A stretch of DNA of 53,050 nucleotides from Pseudomonadota bacterium (GTDB lineage: Bacteria > Pseudomonadota > Alphaproteobacteria > Rhizobiales > Xanthobacteraceae): the NCBI GenBank assembly GCA_023386885.1, contig JAEWIX010000041.1, positions 1 through 53,050 of the forward strand. The letters are read 5' to 3'. How positions within the stretch are numbered: position 1 is the stretch's first letter; every line of letters starts with the position of its first letter. Positions 7,821 to 15,818 of the stretch are shown in pieces. A program made the position numbers and the translations under genes. The notes beneath the pieces are model-generated. The model was not told the DNA's origin, searched no databases, and was given only the letters and a program-made list of their open reading frames with translations.

Positions 7821-8231
7821 TTACGCCGCCGGTTGCGGCGGCCACGGCCGGTCGGGCCGATAAAAGATGCCGAGCTTGAGGCTTTCGGCGATGCGCTCGG
7901 CCTTGACGCGGAAAGCGGCGCTGATGTCGTCGTCGAACAACTCGTTGCAGGTCTGGTCGAACAGTTTCAGCCACTGGCTGAACAGTTCCGGCGTGATGCC
8001 GGGTAGAACCATGTGCTTGATCAACGGGTTACCCTTGTAACGCCCGGTGGTGAGCATGACCGAAGACCAGAACGCGTACATCTTCTCGAGATGCGTCGGC
8101 CAATCGTGGATCGCCGCCTCGAAGATCGGCCCGAGTTCCGCGTCGACCCGCACCTTGCTATAGAACGCGTCGACCAACTGACAAATGCTGTCCTCGGTAA
8201 TGGAGTTGAGCTTTTCCATCGTGCACATCAT
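7821..8231 (-). CDS. Group III truncated haemoglobin
   Basis: A protein of about 136 residues with the truncated globin helices. The N-terminal ITEDSICQLVDAFYSKVR is followed by LGPIFEAAIHDWPTHLEKMYAFWSS, typical of group III, including the Trp and the E-helix. The proximal His is in HMVLPGITPELFSQWLKLF, and RVKAERIAESLKLGIFY closes the fold. Group III globins bind O2 and NO and have been linked to nitrosative stress. The gene is divergent from the NsrR-type regulator at 8446, which suggests NO-responsive control. The start is uncertain: ATG 8231, ATG 8228 and ATG 8219 are possible, and the frame stays open to a GTG at 8291 without a convincing ribosome binding site. Confidence 0.88.
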   Translation of the reverse strand: MMCTMEKLNSITEDSICQLVDAFYSKVRVDAELGPIFEAAIHDWPTHLEKMYAFWSSVMLTTGRYKGNPLIKHMVLPGITPELFSQWLKLFDQTCNELFDDDISAAFRVKAERIAESLKLGIFYRPDRPWPPQPAA

Positions 8232-8333
8232 CTCGCCGGCCGGAATCTGATATAGGTCGAAATCGAAGCGTTTTCGAGCGAAGTGGGACACCGGTTCGCG
8301 TAAAGAAAACGCGTCAAACTAGAATCTGGAGCG

Positions 8334-8356
8334 CCGTTCCGGTGGAACCGGAACGG
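8334..8356. repeat. Perfect inverted repeat between globin and nsrR genes
   Basis: A perfect 10-bp stem (CCGTTCCGGT / ACCGGAACGG) with a GGA loop, in the spacer between the divergent globin and nsrR genes. It is flanked by loosely inverted AGAATCTGGAGC and GGCTCTAGG. It resembles dispersed palindromes of this bacterial group more than a regulator site, but its position in a divergent promoter region leaves both open. Confidence 0.6.
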
Positions 8357-8400
8357 AAATGGCTCTAGGCGTTGAGTACGACTTCGCTTGCGGAAAAGCA

Positions 8401-8419
8401 ATATCTTTCGTATATCTTT
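8401..8419. promoter_or_regulatory. Candidate NsrR operator (11-bp-phased AAAGATAT half-sites)
   Basis: Two direct copies of ATATCTTT start at 8401 and 8412, exactly 11 bases apart. Read on the other strand they are AAAGATAT. Known NsrR sites are built from AAGATG-like half-sites one helical turn apart, so spacing and sequence fit. The block is 26 bases upstream of the nsrR TTG start and upstream of the divergent globin gene, so one protein could repress both. It is inferred from sequence only. Confidence 0.5.
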
Positions 8420-8445
8420 TAGGACGATCTGCCGGGAGCCCGACG

Positions 8446-8901
8446 TTGCGCCTCACCGCTTACACTGACTATTCCATGCGCGTGCTGATGTACCTTGCGC
8501 TCAAGGAAGACGGGCTCGCGACCATTTCCGAAATCGCCACCAGCTACTCGATCTCGAAGAACCACCTGATGAAGGTGGTGCATCAGCTCGGCGTCGCCGG
8601 TTATGTCGAGACCGTGCGCGGTCGCGGCGGCGGATTGCGGCTGGCGAAGCCAACCGAATCGATCGGACTCGGCGAAGTCGTGCGCCGCACCGAGCCGGAC
8701 TTCGCCATCGTCTCCTGCTTCAAGCCGATCGACGAGCCGTGCGCGATCCGTCCGTGCTGCGTGTTGAAGAACGCGTTCGAGAAAGCGCGCGATGCCTTCA
8801 TCGAGGTGCTCGACGGCTATACCCTGAAGGACCTGATCGAGCCACGCGGCCGCCTGATCCGCTTGCTCGATATCCGGCAGGGCACGGTGGCCGCGCCGTA
8901 A
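8446..8901 (+). CDS. nsrR: Rrf2-family regulator, NsrR type (NO-sensing [Fe-S])
   Basis: A 151-residue Rrf2-family repressor. The start chosen is TTG 8446, with GGGAG upstream, which gives the canonical N-terminus LRLTAYTDYSMRVLMYLA; the extra 29 residues of the longer frame have no similarity. The winged helix covers residues 1-65 (ISEIATSYSISKNHLMKVVHQLG). The cluster ligands follow C91-x7-C99-x5-C105, with an additional C104, matching the NsrR spacing. NsrR loses repression when NO nitrosylates its cluster. The divergent neighbour is a truncated haemoglobin, a natural NO-detoxification target. Downstream genes are convergent, so it is monocistronic. Confidence 0.9.
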   Translation: MRLTAYTDYSMRVLMYLALKEDGLATISEIATSYSISKNHLMKVVHQLGVAGYVETVRGRGGGLRLAKPTESIGLGEVVRRTEPDFAIVSCFKPIDEPCAIRPCCVLKNAFEKARDAFIEVLDGYTLKDLIEPRGRLIRLLDIRQGTVAAP

Positions 8902-8962
8902 ACTTTTAGCCCGAGTGCCGCCACAGGATTGCCGCAAGAATCCCGCGCGTAAAAAACCTGCC

Positions 8963-9412
8963 TTATCCCGCTTTCGCTTCCGCGAGTTGACGCCGCAGCT
9001 TGCGCAGTTCGTCGAACTGCTTGGTGACATCGCGCAGAATCGCGGCGGTGCCGGTGATGTTGCCTTGCGCGTCCTTCAACATCACGATGGTGAACTCGAC
9101 GGAGACGCGACGACCATCCTTGCGCAGCCCCGGTACCGCAAGAAGATCGGCTTCGCCGTAGCGGCTTTCGCCGGTCGCCATGGTACGGTGATAACCGTCC
9201 CAGTGACGTGCGCGCAGATTTTCCGGGATGATGATGTCGAGCGATTGCCCCATTGCTTCGTCACGCGTGAAGCCGAAGATGCGCGCCGCGCCGGGATTCC
9301 AGAACGTGATCATGCCGTCGCGATCGGTGGCGATGATGGCGTCCGATGCGGTAGAGAGCACGGCCTCGGCCAGCTCCGTTATGTCGCCCGGTGCGGATGT
9401 CGGCGCGTGCAT
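8963..9412 (-). CDS. Stand-alone PAS-domain protein
   Basis: A 149-residue cytosolic protein that is almost entirely one PAS domain (residues 12-130). It carries SDAIIATDRDGMITFWNPGAARIFGF, the DEAMGQSLDIIIPE loop and a PAC segment RVSVEFTIVMLKDAQGNITGTAAILRDVTKQ, followed by a short charged coil. There is no kinase, cyclase or HTH output domain, so it probably senses a ligand or heme/flavin and acts by protein contact. The sensing ligand cannot be read from sequence. Neighbours are nsrR (convergent) and the cytochrome oxidase subunit I gene 105 bases upstream in the same direction, so it may be co-transcribed with the latter. Confidence 0.88.
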   Translation of the reverse strand: MHAPTSAPGDITELAEAVLSTASDAIIATDRDGMITFWNPGAARIFGFTRDEAMGQSLDIIIPENLRARHWDGYHRTMATGESRYGEADLLAVPGLRKDGRRVSVEFTIVMLKDAQGNITGTAAILRDVTKQFDELRKLRRQLAEAKAG

Positions 9413-9516
9413 GTGGAATCCTCATCACAAACAACAAATAGCGTCGATCCGGTTTGTAGCGAATCGACGCTTGCGTGTAGAGCCCGACGTTCGGCGCAGT
9501 CGATCACTTCACCGGT

Positions 9517-11136
9517 TCATTTCACTTGCGGCAACGTCTCATACTGATGGAACGGCGGCGGTGACGGCAAGGTCCATTCCAGCGTGGTCGCGCCGCTGCC
9601 CCATGGATTATTGGCCGCATGCTGCTTGCGGGCCAGCGCATACGCCATCCCGATCAGGAAGACGATGAATCCCACGCCTGAAACATAGGCGCCGATCGAC
9701 GAGACGAAATTCCAGCCCGCGAAGGCATCGGGATAATCGACATAGCGGCGCGGCATGCCCGACAGGCCGAGAAAGTGCATCGGGAAGAATGCCACGTTGA
9801 CGCCGATGAAAGTCAGCCAGAAATGAAGCCGTCCCAACGCCTCCGAATACATGTAGCCGGTGAACTTCGGAAACCAGTAGTACCAGCCGGCGAAGATCGC
9901 GAACACAGCGCCAAGCGACAACACGTAATGGAAGTGTGCGACGACGTAATAGGTGTCCTGGAATGAGCGGTCAGCGCCGGGATTGGCCAGCACCACGCCG
10001 GTGACACCGCCGATGGTGAAGACGAAGATGAAGCCGATCGCCCACAGCATCGCGGTGGTGAACCGTACCGATCCGCCCCACATCGTCGCGATCCACGAGA
10101 AGATCTTCACGCCAGTCGGCACCGCGATCACCATGCTGGCGGCGGCGAAGTAGGCTTGCGCGCTGCTCGACATGCCGACGGTGAACATATGATGCGCCCA
10201 CACCACGAAGCCGATGAAGCCGATGGCGACCAGCGCATAGACCATGCCGAGATAGCCGAAGATCGGCTTGCGCGAGAAGGTTGCGATGACATGGCTGACG
10301 ATACCGAAGCCGGGCAGGATCATGATGTAGACTTCGGGGTGGCCGAAGAACCAGAACAGATGCTGGTACAGCACCGGATCGCCGCCGGCATCCGGCGCGA
10401 AGAACGTGGTGCCAAAGTTGCGATCGGTCAGCAGCATGGTGAGCGCGCCGGCCAGCACCGGCAGCGACAGCAGCAGCAGGAAAGCCGTCACCAGCACCGA
10501 CCATACGAACAGCGGCATCTTGTGCATGGTCATGCCGGGTGCGCGCATGTTGAAAATGGTGGTGATGAAGTTGATTGCACCGAGGATCGAGGACGCGCCC
10601 GCCAGATGCATTGAGAGAATCACGAAGTCGACCGCCGGGCCGGGATGTCCGGTGGTCGAGAGCGGCGCGTACAGCGTCCAGCCGGTGCCGGCGCCGTAGG
10701 AGCCGGGTTCGCCTTCGAAGAACAGCGACGCGATCAGCAGCGCGAAAGCGGCGACCAGCAGCCAGAACGAGATGTTGTTCATGCGCGGAAAGGCCATGTC
10801 CGGCGCGCCGATCATCAGCGGCACCATCCAGTTGCCGAAGCCGCCCATCAACGCCGGCATCAGCGTGAAGAAGATCATGATCAGGCCGTGACCGGTCACG
10901 AACACGTTGTAGGTGTGCGGATTGCTGAAGATCTCGATGCCGGGATACTGCAACTCCGCGCGGATCGCGATGGAGAAGGCCGCGCCGACAAGACCGGCGC
11001 AGATCGAGAACACGAAGTACATCGTGCCGATGTCCTTGTGGTTCGTCGAGTAGACGTAGCGGCGCCAACCTGTCGGGTGATCGTGCGATGAATCGTGAGA
11101 TGAAGGGCGGTCGGAGAGGGTGTCTGTCGTCGGCAT
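9517..11136 (-). CDS. ctaD: Cytochrome c oxidase subunit I (aa3 type), orphan copy
   Basis: A 539-residue, 12-helix haem-copper oxidase subunit I. The catalytic features are intact: FGNWMVPLMIGAPDMAFPRMNN (D-channel entry Asp), GHPEVYIMILPGFG (CuB His and cross-linked Tyr plus the Glu of the D-channel), WAHHMFTVGM (CuB His pair), TGVKIFSW (K-channel Lys) and VAHFHYVLS (haem ligands). The start MPTTDTL at 11136 gives a normal N-terminus; the frame runs on to 11205 without signal. Subunits II and III, CtaB and CtaG, which usually accompany ctaD, are all absent here, so this is a solitary, probably secondary copy. It could assemble with subunits made elsewhere. Confidence 0.93.
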   Translation of the reverse strand: MPTTDTLSDRPSSHDSSHDHPTGWRRYVYSTNHKDIGTMYFVFSICAGLVGAAFSIAIRAELQYPGIEIFSNPHTYNVFVTGHGLIMIFFTLMPALMGGFGNWMVPLMIGAPDMAFPRMNNISFWLLVAAFALLIASLFFEGEPGSYGAGTGWTLYAPLSTTGHPGPAVDFVILSMHLAGASSILGAINFITTIFNMRAPGMTMHKMPLFVWSVLVTAFLLLLSLPVLAGALTMLLTDRNFGTTFFAPDAGGDPVLYQHLFWFFGHPEVYIMILPGFGIVSHVIATFSRKPIFGYLGMVYALVAIGFIGFVVWAHHMFTVGMSSSAQAYFAAASMVIAVPTGVKIFSWIATMWGGSVRFTTAMLWAIGFIFVFTIGGVTGVVLANPGADRSFQDTYYVVAHFHYVLSLGAVFAIFAGWYYWFPKFTGYMYSEALGRLHFWLTFIGVNVAFFPMHFLGLSGMPRRYVDYPDAFAGWNFVSSIGAYVSGVGFIVFLIGMAYALARKQHAANNPWGSGATTLEWTLPSPPPFHQYETLPQVK

Positions 11137-11253
11137 GATCTCGCATCCACGGCATTCCGCCTCGTTCTCGCGAGCGGTGCCGCGGACGAGCCTTGTCACG
11201 GGCATGTGCCGCGACGCCGGGACGTCAGGGTCGCAACAGTGAATGCAGGTGAT

Positions 11254-11288
11254 GACGATTAAATCGTCGCTGGCGTAAATATTTACGC
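11254..11288. promoter_or_regulatory. Tandem palindromes upstream of orphan ctaD
   Basis: Two palindromes sit 4 bases apart. GACGATT-A-AATCGTC is at 11254-11268, and the perfect 16-base GCGTAAATATTTACGC is at 11273-11288. They lie about 120-150 bases upstream of the ctaD start. Neither matches the FixK/Fnr consensus TTGAT-N4-ATCAA. Two dyads, centred about 20 bases apart, suggest binding of a dimeric regulator on one helix face. The regulator is unknown. Confidence 0.5.
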
Positions 11289-11578
11289 GATCGAATCTTT
11301 AAGCGGTCGTGCCGCCGCATTCACGATGCATGCTGACGTTGCGGGTTGCCTCGTTGTTCGTCTCTGCTCGTGCCGTGATTTGAACAACGACATGGACAGA
11401 GCCGAGTATCCGGCAGCTTCTGAACGCATGTCACGTCGACGGATTGCGTTTCAACCGGCGGCGCTTGCAGCGTTGCTGCCGGAACTAGTTCTGGGCCTCT
11501 CATCGATATTTACAAGCGAGAAATATCGAAGGCTTGCATCAACAACCTTGCATCCAAACTTCGACGTGAAAAGCAGGT
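11289..11578. other. Gene-free stretch between ctaD and the LysR gene
   Basis: Together with 11137-11253 this makes a gap of about 440 bases without a credible gene. Short open frames exist on both strands, but they lack ribosome binding sites and family resemblance. A short inverted block, TCGATATTTacaagcgagAAATATCGA, is at about 11503-11529, giving a 9-base arm hairpin. Otherwise nothing was recognised. Confidence 0.5.
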
Positions 11579-12466
11579 TCACGCGATTTGCGAAACGTCC
11601 TTGGAATCCGCGCGTTCGCGCGTATTACGGCGCGCAACCTCATGCATGAGAGCAAGCGCGTTGCCGAATACATCGGCATCGTGTTCCGCCGGATAGATCA
11701 CATATGCGGGAAGATAGAAGCTCGGCGCGCTTGCGATGGCGTGCAGCGTGCCGGCAGCGAGATGAGGCAGCACGATGCGGCGCGGAAAATATCCCGAACC
11801 GCCGTTATTCAGAATGTGCTGCAATCCGAGCCAGCCGATATTGGCGGCGAGTGCCGCGCCGCCGAAATTGGGAAAGCAAACGCTGTGACGCGCGTAGAAT
11901 TCCGGTCCCCATTCGACGTAGACATAATTCTCTCGCGGCTCGGGTGGGGCATGCGGATCGGTCGACACCATGATCAACTGTTCGTCGAACAGCTTTTCGA
12001 CCTTCAATCCGGGGCGGCTCTGCGGCGTGTAGAGAACGCCGATGTCGATGCGGCCCTCGATCAGCCCACGCATGATCTCCGGCTCGAGCCCGCTCTCGAT
12101 GTGAATCGCCAAGGTCGGGCGGTGCTCGCGCATCGCCGGCAGCCAGTGCAGCAGGAATTCCTCCCACAGGCCGATGCGTCCGCCGATCGCCAGCGTGCCG
12201 CTGAAACCTTTCGGGATGCCGACGTCGTGGCGCGCCTGTTCGATGGTGCGCACCAGCGTTGCGGCATGGCGCTGAAACTGTCGCCCGGCCGCTGTCAGTG
12301 CGGTGCCGGCCTTGTTGCGGACGAACAGCGTGCAGCCGAGATAGCTTTCAAGCGCGTGAATCCGGGTGCTGACGGTGGATTGGCTGACATGCAGCCGTTC
12401 GGCCGCGCTGACGAAGTTCCCCGCTGCAACGACCGTCAGGAAGGTCCGCGCAAGTTCGGTGTCCAT
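11579..12466 (-). CDS. LysR-family transcriptional regulator
   Basis: A 295-residue regulator from ATG 12466. Residues 1-60 are the LysR winged HTH (MDTELARTFLTVVAAGNFVSAAERLHVSQSTVSTRIHALE, then FVRNKAGTALTAAG). The remainder is the periplasmic-binding-protein-like effector domain, with IGGRIGLWEEFLLHWLPAMRE and IDIGVLYTPQSRPGLKVEKLF. The 41-residue N-terminal extension in the open frame is not part of the family. No obvious target operon adjoins it: the divergent gene is an ECF sigma factor. The effector is unknown. Confidence 0.9.
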   Translation of the reverse strand: MDTELARTFLTVVAAGNFVSAAERLHVSQSTVSTRIHALESYLGCTLFVRNKAGTALTAAGRQFQRHAATLVRTIEQARHDVGIPKGFSGTLAIGGRIGLWEEFLLHWLPAMREHRPTLAIHIESGLEPEIMRGLIEGRIDIGVLYTPQSRPGLKVEKLFDEQLIMVSTDPHAPPEPRENYVYVEWGPEFYARHSVCFPNFGGAALAANIGWLGLQHILNNGGSGYFPRRIVLPHLAAGTLHAIASAPSFYLPAYVIYPAEHDADVFGNALALMHEVARRNTRERADSKDVSQIA

Positions 12467-12481
12467 GGTTAATGGTTGCTC

Positions 12482-12496
12482 ACATATCGCGTATGT
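12482..12496. promoter_or_regulatory. Inverted repeat in front of the LysR gene
   Basis: ACATA-TCGCG... with perfect ACATA/TATGT arms and 5 central bases, located 16 bases upstream of the LysR start. LysR sites often have short interrupted dyads of about 15 bases, so an autoregulatory site is possible. The evidence is weak. Confidence 0.35.
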
Positions 12497-12642
12497 CGAT
12501 ATCAAGCGCCCTTGCATTTCGATTGTCAAAACCAATTGACGTTGTAGCGTGGATTTGCCGCGCTCCGCGTGGGGCGGAAAATATCGCACGTCGGGAACCT
12601 TTTTCGGGCTCCGTCATCCAACGGATGGTCAGGAGATGGGTC

Positions 12643-13335
12643 ATGGAACAGGCACGGACACTTTCGATCGACGATGGCCGGCTACACGATGCCGAACTGG
12701 TGCGGCGCTCGCTCGCCAGGGATGGCAGTGCCTTTCGCACCATCATGCAGACCCATAACCGGCGGCTGTATCGGCTGGCGCGCGGCATCGTTCGCGACGA
12801 TGCCGAGGCCGAGGACGTGGTGCAGGAGGCTTACGTGCGGGCCTTCGCCCATCTCGTGGATTTCCGGGGTGACTCCTCGCTGGCGACGTGGCTGTCGCGG
12901 ATCGCCATCAACGAAGCGCTCGGCCGGCTGCGCGCGCGGCGTCCCACTGTCGATCTGGCGACATTCGAGGTGCAGCGGACGCCCGCCGAGATCATCCAGT
13001 TTCCTCTCACGTCCAAGGCCGACGACCCGGAACAAACCATGGCACAACGTCAGCTCTTGCAACTCGTCGAGCAGGCCACGGACAAGTTGCCGGAGGTCTA
13101 TCGCATCGTCTTCATCACCCGCGTCATCGAAGGCATGAGCGTCGAGGAGACCGCCGAGATTCTTGGGCTGCGGCCCGAAACCGTGAAGACCCGGCTGCAC
13201 CGTGCCCGCCGACTGGTGCGCGAGCAGCTCGATAAGCAGATCGGGCCGGTGCTGATGGATGCCTTTCCATTCGCTGGCCGGCGCTGCGAGCGCGTCACCA
13301 ACGCGGTGATGCAGCGGCTGGGGCTGCCCGACTGA
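12643..13335 (+). CDS. ECF-type RNA polymerase sigma factor
   Basis: A 230-residue sigma-70 family factor with region 2 and region 4 only. Region 2 is at about residues 20-95, with RRLYRLARGIVRDDAEAEDVVQEAYVRAFAHL and FRGDSSLATWLSRIAINEALGRLR. Region 4 is at about 145-200: LPEVYRIVFITRVIEGMSVEETAEILGL, then RPETVKTRLHRARRLVREQL. The C-terminal extension of about 30 residues contains FAGRRCERVT. ATG 12643 has AGGAG 8 bases upstream. No anti-sigma factor gene, zinc-binding or otherwise, is next to it; folE follows after an intergenic repeat. Its partner and regulon are unknown. Confidence 0.92.
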   Translation: MEQARTLSIDDGRLHDAELVRRSLARDGSAFRTIMQTHNRRLYRLARGIVRDDAEAEDVVQEAYVRAFAHLVDFRGDSSLATWLSRIAINEALGRLRARRPTVDLATFEVQRTPAEIIQFPLTSKADDPEQTMAQRQLLQLVEQATDKLPEVYRIVFITRVIEGMSVEETAEILGLRPETVKTRLHRARRLVREQLDKQIGPVLMDAFPFAGRRCERVTNAVMQRLGLPD

Positions 13336-13390
13336 GTTGACCCGTCCTTCACCCGACAATCCTTCCGAACATCAGGATGCGGCCGCCGGT

Positions 13391-13437
13391 GCATGACCCC
13401 GAAAAGTGGAAACCGGTTTTCGGAAAAGGTCATGCTC
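13391..13437. repeat. Dispersed palindromic repeat A, short copy
   Basis: Core of repeat A only (GCATGACCCCGAAAAGTGG...CATGCTC), with the inner CCGAAAA/TTTTCGG stem retained and one arm slightly diverged (CATGACC/GGTCATG still pair). It lies 27 bases upstream of the folE start, so it probably falls in the folE leader. Confidence 0.85.
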
Positions 13438-13463
13438 AACCAAAAGTGCCGTGGGAGACTTTT

Positions 13464-14084
13464 ATGAGTTCAAACATTCGTGCGGTCGAGAAACTGGAGC
13501 CATTGTCTGCGGAGGAGCCGCGCCCCAGCCGCGCCGAGGTCGAGGCAGCGGTGCGTACCATCATTCGCTGGACCGGCGACGATCCCGATCGCGAGGGCTT
13601 GCAGGACACGCCGGCGCGGGTGACGCGCGCGTTCGAGGAATATTTCGGCGGCTACGCGCAGGATCCCTCGAAGTTTCTCGAACGCACCTTCGAGGAGGTC
13701 GGCGGCTACGATGAGATGATCATGCTGCGCGGCATCCGTTTTGAAAGCCATTGCGAGCACCACATGGCGCCGGTGATCGGGCAGGCCTGGGTCGGTTACG
13801 TGCCGGACGGGCGCGTGGTCGGTATCAGCAAGCTGGCGCGCGTGGTCGATGTGTTCGCGCGGCGGCTGCAAGTCCAGGAGAAGCTGACGGCGCAGATCGC
13901 CGACACCATCAATGACATCCTGAAACCAAAAGGCGTGGCGGTGGTTATCAAAGCCTCGCACCACTGCATGACGACGCGCGGCGTGCATAAGCCAGACACC
14001 GATCTCGTCACCACCCGGATGATCGGATGCTTCAAGGACAATGCGCAGATGCGTCAGGAGTTCTTGATGGCGGTGAATTCCTGA
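13464..14084 (+). CDS. folE: GTP cyclohydrolase I
   Basis: A 206-residue enzyme that converts GTP to 7,8-dihydroneopterin triphosphate, the first step of folate (and in some bacteria queuosine) synthesis. Conserved elements are DDPDREGLQDTPARVTRAFEEYFGGY, the zinc site Cys and His in ESHCEHHMAPV, VVGISKLARVVDVFARRLQVQE, and the second zinc Cys with active-site His in IKASHHCMTTRGV. The start ATG 13464 has GGGAG 7 bases upstream. The longer frame from 13377 encodes translated repeat A and is rejected. No other folate gene is nearby. Confidence 0.96.
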   Translation: MSSNIRAVEKLEPLSAEEPRPSRAEVEAAVRTIIRWTGDDPDREGLQDTPARVTRAFEEYFGGYAQDPSKFLERTFEEVGGYDEMIMLRGIRFESHCEHHMAPVIGQAWVGYVPDGRVVGISKLARVVDVFARRLQVQEKLTAQIADTINDILKPKGVAVVIKASHHCMTTRGVHKPDTDLVTTRMIGCFKDNAQMRQEFLMAVNS

Positions 14085-14188
14085 AATGATCTAAAGTCGG
14101 CGCGGCAATACGCGCCACAACAAAGCCGGGGCTCGCGCCTGCTTGATCAAAGGCATCCGCCGCCCGGCGCTTACGCTGGGAGAGTGCG

Positions 14189-15712
14189 ATGTCACAGGAT
14201 CAAGCCGCGCAGACCGGGCCGGACTTCACGCAAGGCGTGGAGCTCTCCGATTTCGAGAACGGCAAGCTATCTGGCCACGTCGGCGATCAGGAGGTCCTGC
14301 TGGTGCAATCCGGCGAGGATGTCTTCGCCGTCGGCGCGCATTGCAGCCACTATCACGCGCCGCTGGCCGACGGCCTCGTGGTCGGCGCCACGGTTCGTTG
14401 TCCGTGGCATCACGCCTGTTTCAGCCTGCGCAGCGGCGAAGCGGTGCGCGCGCCGGCGTTCGATGCATTGACGGCCTGGCAGGTCGAGCGTGACGGCGAC
14501 CGCATCGTGGTGCGGAAGCAGATTGAGCCGACCAGCCCTCAGTTCGAAACATCCAAAGACGAGCCCGGCCAGATCGTCATCGTCGGCGGCGGCGCGGCGG
14601 GCTTCGCGGCGGCCGAAATGCTGCGCCGAAAGCTATTCGGCGGCCGCATCGTGATGCTCAGTCAGGACACCGCGCCGCCGGTCGATCGTCCGAACCTGTC
14701 GAAGGATTATCTCGCCGGCAGCGCGCCGGAAGATTGGCTGCCGCTACGTTCCGATGAGTATTATCGCGAGGCGAAGATCGATCTGTGCCGCGATGTCGAG
14801 GTGACGGCGATCGATCCCGCGAAGCATCAGGTCAAATTGTCGAACGGGGAGGCCATTCCTTATGATCGCCTGCTGCTCGCCACCGGTGCGGAGCCAGTGC
14901 GGCTGCCGATCCCCGGCGCGGGGCCGTCGCAGGTTCATACCTTGCGCTCGCTCGATGATTGCCGGGCCATCATCAAGGCGGCCGATGGCGCCAGGCGGGC
15001 GCTGGTGATCGGCGCGAGTTTCATCGGGCTCGAAGTTGCGGCCTCGCTGCGCGCACGCGAGATCGAGGTGCACGTCGTCGCGCCGGAGAAGCGGCCGATG
15101 GAGCGCGTGCTCGGCGCCGAGATGGGCGATTTCGTCCGCGCGCTGCACGAGGAGCACGGCGTGATCTTCCATCTAGAGGATTCCGTCGATCGTCTCGACG
15201 GCAAGCGCGTAACGTTCAAGAGCGGCGGTACGCTCGATGTCGATCTGATCGTCGCTGGCGTCGGTGTGCGTCCGCGTCTCGCGCTTGCCGAGGCCGCGGG
15301 ATTGACGCTCGATCGCGGCGTCGCGGTCGACGCCTATCTGCAAACCAGCGCGCCGGATATCTATGCGGTCGGCGACATCGCGCGCTGGCCCGATCCGCAC
15401 AGTGGCGCGACAATTCGCGTCGAGCATTGGGTGGTCGCGGAGCGACAAGGACAGGTTGCGGCGCTCAACATGATGGGCGAGCGCACGCCGTTCGACGCCG
15501 TGCCGTTCTTCTGGAGCCAGCACTACGACGTGCCGATCAATTACGTTGGCCACGCCGAGAAGTGGGACGAGATCGCCGTCGACGGCAGCATCAAGGATCG
15601 CGATTGCGTAGTGCGCTACAAGCAAGGCGGACGTGTACTTGCGGTGGCGTCGATCTATCGCGATATCGCGAGTTTAGAGGCGGAACTGGCGATGGAACGC
15701 GCGGACGCGTAA
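14189..15712 (+). CDS. Rieske-FAD/NAD(P) oxidoreductase fusion (AIFM3/AIFL-like)
   Basis: A 507-residue fusion. Residues 10-110 are a Rieske [2Fe-2S] domain with ligands in CSH (GAHCSHYHAPL) and CPWH (VRCPWHHACF). From about residue 125 a pyridine nucleotide-disulfide reductase fold follows: FAD motif IVIVGGGAAGFAAAEMLRR, NAD motif ALVIGASFIGLEVAASLRA, and the second FAD site DIYAVGDIARW. This layout is that of the AIFM3-like and nitrite/dioxygenase-reductase-like group. It probably moves electrons from NAD(P)H through FAD to the Rieske centre or to a partner protein. GGGAGAG precedes the ATG. No dioxygenase partner lies next to it. Confidence 0.9.
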   Translation: MSQDQAAQTGPDFTQGVELSDFENGKLSGHVGDQEVLLVQSGEDVFAVGAHCSHYHAPLADGLVVGATVRCPWHHACFSLRSGEAVRAPAFDALTAWQVERDGDRIVVRKQIEPTSPQFETSKDEPGQIVIVGGGAAGFAAAEMLRRKLFGGRIVMLSQDTAPPVDRPNLSKDYLAGSAPEDWLPLRSDEYYREAKIDLCRDVEVTAIDPAKHQVKLSNGEAIPYDRLLLATGAEPVRLPIPGAGPSQVHTLRSLDDCRAIIKAADGARRALVIGASFIGLEVAASLRAREIEVHVVAPEKRPMERVLGAEMGDFVRALHEEHGVIFHLEDSVDRLDGKRVTFKSGGTLDVDLIVAGVGVRPRLALAEAAGLTLDRGVAVDAYLQTSAPDIYAVGDIARWPDPHSGATIRVEHWVVAERQGQVAALNMMGERTPFDAVPFFWSQHYDVPINYVGHAEKWDEIAVDGSIKDRDCVVRYKQGGRVLAVASIYRDIASLEAELAMERADA

Positions 15713-15818
15713 CGCACGCAAATATTTCTGGAACCTTCCCGCGCGCGCTCCATCCAATCGGCATTCACAGCGTCACACAAGTTCGGCATCGCATCGGTGC
15801 CGGCGACAGGAGGACTCT

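Noticed and set aside
11326..11649. Frame of 107 codons in the ctaD-LysR gap
   Set aside because: No ribosome binding site, no signal peptide or domain, and partly antisense to the LysR gene end.
12594..12615. GGAAC ... CGTC as an ECF-type promoter for the sigma-factor gene
   Set aside because: The spacing of 13 bases is too short for the usual 16-17, so the match is probably chance.
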